Assembly (NCBI GenBank): GCA_003136395.1
Contig: PLEH01000185.1
Span: 1 to 45,580 of the forward strand
DNA: 45,580 nt
Source of the DNA: Phenylobacterium sp.
GTDB lineage: Bacteria > Pseudomonadota > Alphaproteobacteria > Caulobacterales > Caulobacteraceae
Reading direction: 5' to 3'
Part shown: piece by piece, positions 32,582-39,692 of the stretch
How the letters are laid out: the number at the start of each line of letters is the position of its first letter
Numbering within the stretch: the stretch's first letter is position 1
Notes under the pieces: model-generated
The model's database searches: none
What the model was told of the DNA's origin: nothing
What the model saw: only the letters and a program-made list of their open reading frames with translations
Program-made: the position numbers and the translations under genes

Positions 32582-33213
32582 ATGAGATGCGTCTCCATCG
32601 CCGGGCCTTGCTGATCGCCGCCGCCCTTTTGAGCGTCGCCGGCGCAGCGGCGGCCGCACCGCAGATCGACGCGCCGGCGCCCGACTTCCAGGCCATGGAC
32701 GCCGAGGGCCACGTCCGCGCGCTGAAGGACTTCGCCGGCAAGGTCGTGGTGCTGGAGTGGATCAGCAGCGACTGCCCCTACACAGCCAAGCACTACAATT
32801 CCGGAACCATGCAGAAGCTGCAGAAGAGCGCTCGCAAGCAGGGTGTGGTCTGGCTGACGGTGTCCTCGGCGGCGCCTGGCCGGGCGGATTATTTCACCCC
32901 GCAGGCGGCGCTCGCCTGGCGGGGAAAGGTGAAATCGGCCGCGACGGCCATCCTGCTGGACGGCGACGGCAAGATCGGACGGGCCTATGGGGCCAAGGTG
33001 ACGCCGCATATGTTCGTCATCGATGCCGCCGGGCGGCTGGTCTACATGGGCGGGATCGACGACCGGCCCTACGCCGACCCGTCGAGCCTGAAGGGAGCCA
33101 AGCCCTATGTCGCCCTGGCGCTGGCCGACCTGAAGGCCGGGCGGGCGGTGGCCACGCCGGTCACCGCGCCCTATGGCTGCAGCATCCGCTACGGTGCGGC
33201 GGGCGGCTTCTGA
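32578..33213 (+). CDS. Exported redoxin (peroxiredoxin-like, CPYT motif)
   Basis: A 211-residue thioredoxin-fold protein with a signal peptide (ALLIAAALLSVAGAAAAAP). The active-site region reads SSDCPYTAKHY, one Cys with Thr where a CxxC protein has its second Cys, as in the PRX_like1 group (CPxxKxY). VTPHMFVIDAAGRLVYMGG is the typical cis-Pro strand. A further Cys near the C-terminus (APYGCSIRY) could act as resolving residue. Its GTG start overlaps the stop of the DsbD-like gene, so it probably receives electrons from that protein in the periplasm. An ATG at 32587 is the alternative start. Confidence 0.85.
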   Translation: MNEMRLHRRALLIAAALLSVAGAAAAAPQIDAPAPDFQAMDAEGHVRALKDFAGKVVVLEWISSDCPYTAKHYNSGTMQKLQKSARKQGVVWLTVSSAAPGRADYFTPQAALAWRGKVKSAATAILLDGDGKIGRAYGAKVTPHMFVIDAAGRLVYMGGIDDRPYADPSSLKGAKPYVALALADLKAGRAVATPVTAPYGCSIRYGAAGGF

Positions 33214-33226
33214 GGGGGACGGTGAC

Positions 33227-34843
33227 GTGGCGGACCTGACGACGGCCTGGAAGGCTCTGGAGGCCGCTGCGGCGGGTGCGCGGTGCCGGCGCATCGTGGA
33301 CCTGTTCGCCGCCGAGCCTGAGCGCCTCGCGCGGCTGACGCTGAGCGCCGCCGGCCTCGATCTCGATCTCTCCAAGCAACCCTGGTCGTTGGCCGACTTG
33401 CACGCCAGCCTCGACCTGGCCGCAGCCTGCGGCGTCGAGGTTGCTCGCGCGCGCCTGTTCGCCGGCGAGACCATGAACGCCTCGGAGGGCCGCGCGGCCC
33501 TGCACATGGCGCTGCGCGCGCCCAAGGGCTCGGACTTCCGGGCGCAGGGCGAACCGGTCTCCGCCGAGGTCGACGCCACGCGTGTCCGGATGGCGGCCTT
33601 CGCAGAAGCGGTGCGCTCGGGCGGGCTGACGGGGGCGACGGGCAAGCCCTTCCGCCACGTCGTCCACATCGGCATCGGCGGCTCTGACTTCGGGCCCCGC
33701 CTCGTCTGGGAGGCGTTGCGGCCCGTCAGTCCGCAAATCGACCTGCGCTTCATCGCCAATGTCGATCCGGCCGAGGCGGTCTTCGCTCTGCAGGACCTCG
33801 ATCCCGCGCAGACCCTGGTGGTGGTGGTCTCCAAGACCTTCACCACGCAGGAAACCATGACCAATGCGCAGACGGCGAAAGCCTGGCTGCGTGCGGCGCT
33901 GGGCCCCCAAGGCGACGCCCATCTGGTGGCGGTTTCCACGGCCCTCGATCTCGTGACGGCCTTCGGGGTCCGGGCCGACCAGGTGTTCGGCTTCCGCGAC
34001 TGGGTGGGCGGGCGCTATTCGGTCTGGTCGGCGGTGGGGCTCTCCTGCGTCATCGGCCTGGGCGCGGAGGCCTTCGAGGGACTGCTGGCCGGGGCCGCGG
34101 CCATGGACGCTCACTTTCAGGCGGCGCCGCTGGCCTCCAACGCCCCGGTGCTGCTGGCCTTGGCCCACATCTTCAACCGCAATGGCCTGGGCCGCCCGGT
34201 CCGCGCCGTCGTGCCCTACGCCCAGCGCCTTCGCCTGCTGCCCAACTTCCTGCAGCAGCTGGAGATGGAGTCCAACGGCAAGCGAGTGACCGCCGATGGC
34301 CGTCCGGTCGCCCACGCCACCGCCGCGGCGGTGTTCGGCGACGCGGGGACCAACGTCCAGCACGCCTTCTTCCAGCTGATGCACCAGGGGACCGACGCGA
34401 TCCCGCTCGACATCATCGCCGTGCGCGAGGCCTCCGAAGGCGACCCCGCCGCCCAGACCATCCTGCTCGCCAACGCCGTCGCCCAGGCCGAGGCCCTGAT
34501 GGTCGGCCGCACGGAGGCCGACGTCCGCACTGAGCTGACCGCCAAGGGCGTCCCGGCCGCCGAAATCGAAACGCTCGCCCCGCAGCGAACCTTCCCCGGC
34601 GACCGCCCCTCGGCCTTCATCCTTCTGGATCGCCTGGACCCGATGCGGCTCGGCGCCCTCCTGGCGCTCTACGAGCACAAGACCTTCGTCGAGGGGGTGC
34701 TCTGGGGGATCAACAGCTTCGACCAGTGGGGCGTCGAGCTGGGCAAGAGCCTGGCCAGCCGGGTGCTTGGCGAGCTCCAGGGCGGCCCCGCCGCCGCGCA
34801 CGACCCTTCGACGGCGGCGCTGATCGGGAAGCTCAGGGGATGA
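33227..34843 (+). CDS. pgi: Glucose-6-phosphate isomerase
   Basis: A 538-residue enzyme interconverting glucose 6-phosphate and fructose 6-phosphate. Family stretches: HIGIGGSDFGPRLVWEAL, VVVVSKTFTTQETMTN, GGRYSVWSAVGLS, the signature LLPNFLQQLEMESNGKR and NSFDQWGVELGK. The GTG at 33227 is chosen because GAGGGG lies about 9 bases upstream; the frame opens earlier inside the previous gene. It overlaps the next gene by 4 bases (ATGA). Confidence 0.95.
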   Translation: MADLTTAWKALEAAAAGARCRRIVDLFAAEPERLARLTLSAAGLDLDLSKQPWSLADLHASLDLAAACGVEVARARLFAGETMNASEGRAALHMALRAPKGSDFRAQGEPVSAEVDATRVRMAAFAEAVRSGGLTGATGKPFRHVVHIGIGGSDFGPRLVWEALRPVSPQIDLRFIANVDPAEAVFALQDLDPAQTLVVVVSKTFTTQETMTNAQTAKAWLRAALGPQGDAHLVAVSTALDLVTAFGVRADQVFGFRDWVGGRYSVWSAVGLSCVIGLGAEAFEGLLAGAAAMDAHFQAAPLASNAPVLLALAHIFNRNGLGRPVRAVVPYAQRLRLLPNFLQQLEMESNGKRVTADGRPVAHATAAAVFGDAGTNVQHAFFQLMHQGTDAIPLDIIAVREASEGDPAAQTILLANAVAQAEALMVGRTEADVRTELTAKGVPAAEIETLAPQRTFPGDRPSAFILLDRLDPMRLGALLALYEHKTFVEGVLWGINSFDQWGVELGKSLASRVLGELQGGPAAAHDPSTAALIGKLRG

Positions 34844-35586
34844 CTGTCCTGGTCGCGGGCGGGACCAAGGGCATCGGCCTTGCCATCGCCAGGCGTCTGG
34901 CTCCGGTCCATGGCCGCGTGGCGCTGGCCTATCATGGCGACGATGCAGCCGCCCAGGCCGCTGTCGCCGAGATCGTCCGGGCCGGCGGCGAGGCGGTCGC
35001 CCTCAAGGGCGATGTCGGAACTGTGGAGGGCGCCGCCGCCCTGATCGCAGAGGTCGAAAGCCAGGGCCATGGCCTGAGCCACATCGTGCATTCCGCCGCG
35101 CTGATCTATCCGACGACCCTCTTGGGGGCCGACCTCGCGAAATTCCGCCAGGCGATCGAGACCAACGGCCCGTCGCTGCTCTACCTCGTCCACGCCGCTC
35201 AACACCTGCTGGGGCGCGGCTCCAGCGTGGTGTTCATCACCAGCATGGGCGCGCGGATCCCCTCGGCGAACTATGGCGCGCTTGGGGTCGGCAAGGCCCT
35301 GGCGGAAGCGATCATCCGTTATCTGGTGGCCGAGCTCGCGCCGCGCGGGGTGCGGATCAATGGCGTGGCGCCGGGGCTGGTCCACACCACCTCGGTGGCC
35401 TCGATGGTGGGAAGCGAAGAGGCCGCGACAGCGGTGGTCGAACGCGCGGCCAGGTCCAACCCTTCCGGCCGCGCCAGCCGCGACAGCGACTACGCCTCGC
35501 TGGTGGAGTTCCTACTGAGCCCCGAGGCCGAATTCATCCAGGGCCAGGTCATCGCGGCCACCGGCGGAACCGGCGTCATCGGATAA
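34840..35586 (+). CDS. FabL-like short-chain reductase (enoyl-ACP reductase III type)
   Basis: A 248-residue short-chain dehydrogenase/reductase. The N-terminal nucleotide motif is VAGGTKGIGLAIARRL, then HSAALIYP in place of NNAG. The active site reads SMGARIPSANYGALGVGKAL: Tyr and Lys are separated by six residues, as in enoyl-ACP reductases, not by three as in ordinary members. GVRINGVAPGLVHTTSV, NPSGRAS and the end EFLLSPEAEFIQGQVI align well with Bacillus-type FabL. It may therefore reduce enoyl-ACP with NADPH, but other substrates are possible. It is translationally coupled to pgi. Confidence 0.8.
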   Translation: MTVLVAGGTKGIGLAIARRLAPVHGRVALAYHGDDAAAQAAVAEIVRAGGEAVALKGDVGTVEGAAALIAEVESQGHGLSHIVHSAALIYPTTLLGADLAKFRQAIETNGPSLLYLVHAAQHLLGRGSSVVFITSMGARIPSANYGALGVGKALAEAIIRYLVAELAPRGVRINGVAPGLVHTTSVASMVGSEEAATAVVERAARSNPSGRASRDSDYASLVEFLLSPEAEFIQGQVIAATGGTGVIG

Positions 35587-35630
35587 GGCGTCTGGATTTG
35601 TTCACCTTCCTTCGCTATAGGCCCGTCCCC

Positions 35631-35708
35631 ATGAGCGGTTTCGCCCATCACCACGGCTGCCACCACCATCCGACCCTGGCGGGTTCGGTTCGGGAACGCT
35701 TGGCCTAA
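35631..35708 (+). CDS. hisL: Histidine operon leader peptide
   Basis: A 25-codon frame with a cluster of six His codons (HHHGCHHH, codons 6-13, 35646-35669) directly upstream of hisS-hisZ-hisG. The frame stops at TAA 35706-35708, just before a terminator hairpin. Ribosome stalling at the His codons when charged tRNA-His is short would favour an antiterminator (see the attenuator). ATG has CCCGTCCCC before it and no strong ribosome site. Leader peptides of this kind are known for his operons; this one is recognised from its His content and position. Confidence 0.9.
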   Translation: MSGFAHHHGCHHHPTLAGSVRERLA

Positions 35709-35748
35709 GCGCACCCTCTCCGAGCCCCGCTTTCGCGGACGGGGCTCG
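35670..35748 (+). promoter_or_regulatory. Histidine attenuator
   Basis: Segment 1, CCGACCC (35670-35676, directly after the last His codon), pairs with segment 2, GGGTTCGG (35681-35688, one bulged T). Segment 2 also pairs with segment 3, CCGAGCCC (35720-35727, one G-U). Segment 3 forms the terminator with segment 4: CGAGCCCCG (35721-35729) with CGGGGCTCG (35740-35748), a perfect 9-bp stem. A ribosome stalled at the His codons would cover segment 1, free segment 2 and stop the terminator forming. The T-run after the terminator is short (ATTTC). Confidence 0.8.
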
Positions 35749-35795
35749 ATCGATTTCAGCTCCGTCCGTCGCCCCTTCCTCCCAAGGACACGACG

Positions 35796-37334
35796 ATGGA
35801 CCGCCTTCCTTCCCCAATAGCTTCCTTGAGTGCAGACGCCGCAGCCGGTAAGCGCGACGCCATGACCTCCGACGCCCCTCGCCCCGAAGCCCGCTCCCCG
35901 CGCGGCTTTGTCGACCGTCGCGCCCGCGACCTCACCGCCGAGCGGAAGATCCTGGCCGCCGTGGCCGAGGTCTATGAACGCTACGGCTTCGAGGCCCTGG
36001 ACACGCCGGCCTTCGAATTCGCCGACGCGCTGGGCAAGTTCCTGCCGGACGCCGACCGTCCCAACGAGGGCGTCTTCGCCCTGCAGGATGATGACGAACA
36101 ATGGATGGCGCTGCGCTACGACCTGACCGCGCCGCTCGCCCGCTTCGCCGCCCAGAACTGGGAGACGCTCGCCAAGCCCTTCCGCCGCTACGCCTTCGGG
36201 ACGGTGTGGAGGAACGAGAAGCCCGGCCCCGGCCGCTATCGCGAATTCGTCCAGTGCGACGCCGACACGGTGGGCTCCGCGCGGCCCGAAGCCGACGCCG
36301 AGATCATCGCCATGGCGGTGGCCGGGCTGGAAGCCGCGGGCCTGCCGGCCGGCTCGGCCATCGTGAAGATCAACAACCGCAAGCTGCTCAACGGCCTGAT
36401 GACCGCCGCCGGGGTGACCAGCGAAGGTCAGAAGCTGGTGGTGCTGCGCGCCGTCGACAAGCTCGACCGCCTGGGGCCCGACGGGGTGCGCCTGCTGCTG
36501 GGCGAGGGCCGCAAGGACGAGTCCGGCGATTTCACCAAGGGCGCGGGGCTGACGGCCGCCGCCGCCGAGCGGGTGCTGGCCTTCACCGCCGCCGGGACAG
36601 GGGACCGTGCCGGGACTCTCGCCAGGCTGGCCGACGTCATCGGCGGCTCAGCGGAGGGTGACGAGGGCCTGGCCGAGCTGGCCGCCATCGACGCGGCGCT
36701 CGCAGGCCTGGGGGTCGGCGCGGACCGCGCGGCCTTCGATCCGTCGGTGGTGCGCGGGCTCGAGTACTACACGGGCGCGGTCTTCGAGGCGGAGCTGCTT
36801 CTTCAGACCACGGACGATAGGGGCCAACCCATGCGCTTCGGCTCGATCGGCGGGGGCGGGCGCTATGACGATCTGGTGGCGCGGTTCACCGGCGAGCGGA
36901 CGCCGGCCACCGGCTTCTCCTTCGGCGTCACCCGGCTGGCCGCGGCGCTTAAGGCGGCCGGGCGGGATCTGGCGGCGGACTCGCGCGGGCCGGTCGTCGT
37001 GCTGGTGCTCGATCAGGAGCGGATGGCCGACTACATGGCCGTGGCCGGCGAACTGCGCGCGGCCGGCCTCGCTGCGGAGGTCTATCTCGGGACCTCCGGC
37101 ATGCGCCCGCAGATGAAATACGCCGACCGCCGGCTCTCGCCCGCCGCGGTGATCATCGGCGGCGATGAGTTCGCCGCCGGAACGGTGACCCTGAAGGACC
37201 TCGACCTTGGGCGCGAACTGGCGTCCGGCGTCACCGACAACGCCGCCTGGCGCGCCGAGCGGCCCGGCCAGATGACCGTGCCGCGGGCCGAACTGGTGGC
37301 GGCGGTCCGCAAGATCGTGGAGTCGCAGCCGTGA
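35796..37334 (+). CDS. hisS: Histidyl-tRNA synthetase, alphaproteobacterial type
   Basis: A 512-residue class II synthetase. Motif 1 lies near residues 45-70. Motif 2 reads FGTVWRNEKPGPGRYREFVQ and motif 3 lies in the TGFSFGVTRLAAAL region; the His-A loop is RGLEYYTGAVFE. The motif 2 loop differs from the E. coli FRYERPQ form and resembles the divergent enzyme of Alphaproteobacteria whose tRNA-His lacks the extra G at -1. AAGGA precedes ATG 35796; the first 22 residues are not conserved and ATG 35862 is an alternative. It leads a cluster with hisZ and hisG under the attenuator. Confidence 0.92.
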   Translation: MDRLPSPIASLSADAAAGKRDAMTSDAPRPEARSPRGFVDRRARDLTAERKILAAVAEVYERYGFEALDTPAFEFADALGKFLPDADRPNEGVFALQDDDEQWMALRYDLTAPLARFAAQNWETLAKPFRRYAFGTVWRNEKPGPGRYREFVQCDADTVGSARPEADAEIIAMAVAGLEAAGLPAGSAIVKINNRKLLNGLMTAAGVTSEGQKLVVLRAVDKLDRLGPDGVRLLLGEGRKDESGDFTKGAGLTAAAAERVLAFTAAGTGDRAGTLARLADVIGGSAEGDEGLAELAAIDAALAGLGVGADRAAFDPSVVRGLEYYTGAVFEAELLLQTTDDRGQPMRFGSIGGGGRYDDLVARFTGERTPATGFSFGVTRLAAALKAAGRDLAADSRGPVVVLVLDQERMADYMAVAGELRAAGLAAEVYLGTSGMRPQMKYADRRLSPAAVIIGGDEFAAGTVTLKDLDLGRELASGVTDNAAWRAERPGQMTVPRAELVAAVRKIVESQP

Positions 37335-38455
37335 GGGTCGAGCCGCCGGTTCCGGCGCGGGCGCTCGCCGCCATCCGGGGCGCGCTGGCGGCGGCCGGCG
37401 CCGCGCCCGTTGACGCCCCGATCCTTCAGCCGCTCAACCTGCTGCTCGACCTGGCCGGCGAGGCCATGCGCGCGCGGCTCTTCGTGGTGCAGGCCGAGGG
37501 CGGCGCCGAAGCCTGCCTCAGACCCGACTTCACCGTCGCGGTGGCCCGCCAGCACATCGAAAGCGGCGCCGCGGCCGGACGCTATGTCTACGAAGGCCCG
37601 GCCTTTCGCTCCGCGCCGGAGGGCGAACGGCCCGAGGAGTTCGTCCAGCTCGGCGTCGAACTTTTTGCCCCCTTGGGGACCGCGACCGTCCAGGCCGATA
37701 GCGAGATCGCGGGCCTCGCCTGGCGCGCCGCCGTGGCGGGGGGCCGCGGCGACCTGACGCTGTGGCTCGGCGACGTCGGCCTGTTCGCGGCCTTCATCGA
37801 ATCCCTGGGTCTGCCCGACGCGCTGGCCGCGCGTCTGAAGCGCGTCGCCGGGCGGCCCCGGCTGCTCAACGCCGAACTGGCCCGCGCCGGCGAGGCCGCG
37901 CCCGCGGCCAGCGGCGGGCAGCTCGCCGCCATGCTCTCCGGCCTATCCGAATCCCAGGCCGCGGCCATGCTGGAGGAGGTCTGGGCGCTGGCCGGCGTCG
38001 AGCCGGTGGGCGGCCGCGGCCCTGGAGAGATCGCTGCGCGCCTGGTGCGCCGCGCCGACGCGGCCAAGGCCCCGGCCCTGACCGACGGCCAGGCCGCCGC
38101 CATCCGCGCCTTCATGGCGATCTCCGAGGCGCCATCCGCCGGCCTGTCGAAAGTCCGTGCACTGACGGGCAAGGCGAATGCTCTCGACGCGGCGCTGGCC
38201 GACTGGGAGCAGCGGCTGTCCAGACTGTCGGAAATTCCCGCCGCGCGGATGCGGTTCTCGCCCGCGCTGGGCCACGCCTTCGACTACTACGACGGCCTCA
38301 CCTTCGAGGTGCGCAGCGACGCGCTCGGCGCCGACCGGCCGGTGGCCTCGGGGGGCCGCTATGACGGTCTGCTGTCGCGGCTCGGCGGGGCCGAGGCCCG
38401 CGCCGTCGGCTGTGTCGTGCGGCCCTGGCGCGCGTTCTCGGGAGGCGAGTCATGA
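37331..38455 (+). CDS. hisZ: ATP phosphoribosyltransferase regulatory subunit HisZ
   Basis: A 374-residue paralogue of histidyl-tRNA synthetase that lacks aminoacylation and serves as regulatory partner of HisG in the first step of histidine synthesis. Synthetase-like segments remain: LRPDFTVAVARQHIE (motif 2 area), GRYVYEGPAFRSAPEG, and FSPALGHAFDYYDGLTFEV with SGGRYDGLLSRLGG near the end. The GTG start overlaps the hisS stop (GTGA), and its own end overlaps hisG by 4 bases, so the three are tightly coupled. Confidence 0.9.
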   Translation: MRVEPPVPARALAAIRGALAAAGAAPVDAPILQPLNLLLDLAGEAMRARLFVVQAEGGAEACLRPDFTVAVARQHIESGAAAGRYVYEGPAFRSAPEGERPEEFVQLGVELFAPLGTATVQADSEIAGLAWRAAVAGGRGDLTLWLGDVGLFAAFIESLGLPDALAARLKRVAGRPRLLNAELARAGEAAPAASGGQLAAMLSGLSESQAAAMLEEVWALAGVEPVGGRGPGEIAARLVRRADAAKAPALTDGQAAAIRAFMAISEAPSAGLSKVRALTGKANALDAALADWEQRLSRLSEIPAARMRFSPALGHAFDYYDGLTFEVRSDALGADRPVASGGRYDGLLSRLGGAEARAVGCVVRPWRAFSGGES

Positions 38456-39402
38456 GCGAACCCCTGATCATCGCCATCCCCTCCAAGGGGCGGCTGAAGG
38501 AGCAGGTCGAGGCGTGGCTCGCCGACTGCGGACTGACCCTGTCGATCAGCGGGGGCGCGCGCGGCTACATCGCCGACCTCAAGGGCCTGCCGGGCGCCCA
38601 GGTGCGCCTGCTCTCGGCCGCCGACATCGCCGACGCGCTCGGCGCCGGTGAAGTCCACCTGGGGGTCACCGGCGAGGACCTGCTGCGGGAACGCGGCGAT
38701 CTGGAAAGCCGCGCCGTGCTGCTCCGCGCCCTGGGCTTCGGCCGCGCCGATCTGGTGGTCGCCGTGCCCAGGAGCTGGCTCGACGTCGACGCCATGGCTG
38801 ACCTGGAGGAGGTAGCCCACGACTACCTCGCCCGCACCGGCCGGCGCATGCGGGTGGCGACCAAGTACCTGGCCCAGACCCGCGGCTTCTTCGCCCGGCA
38901 CGGGGTGGTGGACTATCGGATCACCGAGTCGGGCGGGGCCACCGAGGGGGCGCCGGCCTCCGGGGCGGCCGAGCTGATCGTCGACATCACCACCACCGGG
39001 GCGACGCTGGCGGCCAACGGCCTGAAGATCCTGGCCGACGGGCTGATCCTGCAGAGCCAGGCCCAGCTCACCGCCAGCCTGAAGGCGGCCTGGAGCCCGG
39101 ACCAGCTGGCGGTCGCCGAACGGCTCCTGCGCGCCGTCGAGGGCCGAGCCTCGGCCCTGACCCACAGCACCCTGGTGTGGCCCGCCACCGGCAGCGCCGC
39201 GGAGGCCAAGGCCGTTCAGCGCCTGACGGCGGCCGGCGCCTCGACCCGTCCGCACGGGCTGATGATCGAGACCGCGCGGGCCACCGAAGCCGCCCAGGCC
39301 CTGACCGCGGCGGGCCTGGGTCCCGTCACCGTCGCCCAGCCCGACTTCGTCTTCGATGTGGACTGCGCGGCCTTTGCGGCCCTGAAACAACGGGTTCTCT
39401 GA
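38452..39402 (+). CDS. hisG: ATP phosphoribosyltransferase HisG
   Basis: A 316-residue enzyme joining ATP and PRPP in the first step of histidine synthesis. Marks: IIAIPSKGRLKEQVEAWL at the start, GVTGEDLLRERG, RVATKYLAQTRGFFA and the PRPP-binding ELIVDITTTGATLAANGL. HisZ-dependent (short) HisG is usually 200-230 residues. This one has about 90 extra residues at the C-terminus (from about 225, including LVWPATGSAAEAKAVQRL), the place where long forms carry their histidine-binding domain. The ATG overlaps the hisZ stop. The following 200 bases hold no other his gene. Confidence 0.93.
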   Translation: MSEPLIIAIPSKGRLKEQVEAWLADCGLTLSISGGARGYIADLKGLPGAQVRLLSAADIADALGAGEVHLGVTGEDLLRERGDLESRAVLLRALGFGRADLVVAVPRSWLDVDAMADLEEVAHDYLARTGRRMRVATKYLAQTRGFFARHGVVDYRITESGGATEGAPASGAAELIVDITTTGATLAANGLKILADGLILQSQAQLTASLKAAWSPDQLAVAERLLRAVEGRASALTHSTLVWPATGSAAEAKAVQRLTAAGASTRPHGLMIETARATEAAQALTAAGLGPVTVAQPDFVFDVDCAAFAALKQRVL

Positions 39403-39606
39403 CGGTTCCGTCAAGACGAGACCTATTTTCCCGCCGCTGGCGAAAAACTGATGACATCGTGCCGTCTCGCCACCCTGGATGCGTTGACTCGGGTGAAAAA
39501 TTGCCCTCTCTTCCCCGTCGCGAGAGACACGAAGGCGCAAGACCTTGGATCTCCGGCGTTTCGGGGAGGAAACGCCCGCTCTATTTAGAGCGACTGCTCA
39601 AAATAA
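39403..39606. other. Non-coding gap after hisG
   Basis: No convincing reading frame on either strand. A 7-bp perfect palindrome (CGCTCTA 39577-39583, TAGAGCG 39586-39592) precedes the terminator and may be part of the 3' region of the his transcript. No promoter motif of the EcfG type was found. Confidence 0.5.
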
Positions 39607-39637
39607 GGCCCGTTGCGATTATCCCCCGCAACGGGCC
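39607..39637. terminator. Bidirectional terminator between hisG and the M13 peptidase
   Basis: A perfect 11-bp stem (GGCCCGTTGCG 39607-39617, CGCAACGGGCC 39627-39637) with a 9-base loop, and A/T-rich flanks on both sides (AAAATAA before, AAATTCTT after). Confidence 0.8.
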
Positions 39638-39692
39638 AAATTCTTGCCCGGAGCTCAGTTTTGACGCCAGCGTCAATAATGAGTGCGAGCCT

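Noticed and set aside
39405..39409. Minus-strand GGAAC after hisG as another EcfG promoter
   Set aside because: No CGTT-like box at 16 or 17 bases, and it points into hisG with no gene to drive.
39577..39592. Perfect palindrome CGCTCTA-TT-TAGAGCG as an operator or attachment site
   Set aside because: It lies between hisG and a strong terminator, with no gene start nearby; more likely part of the transcript end.
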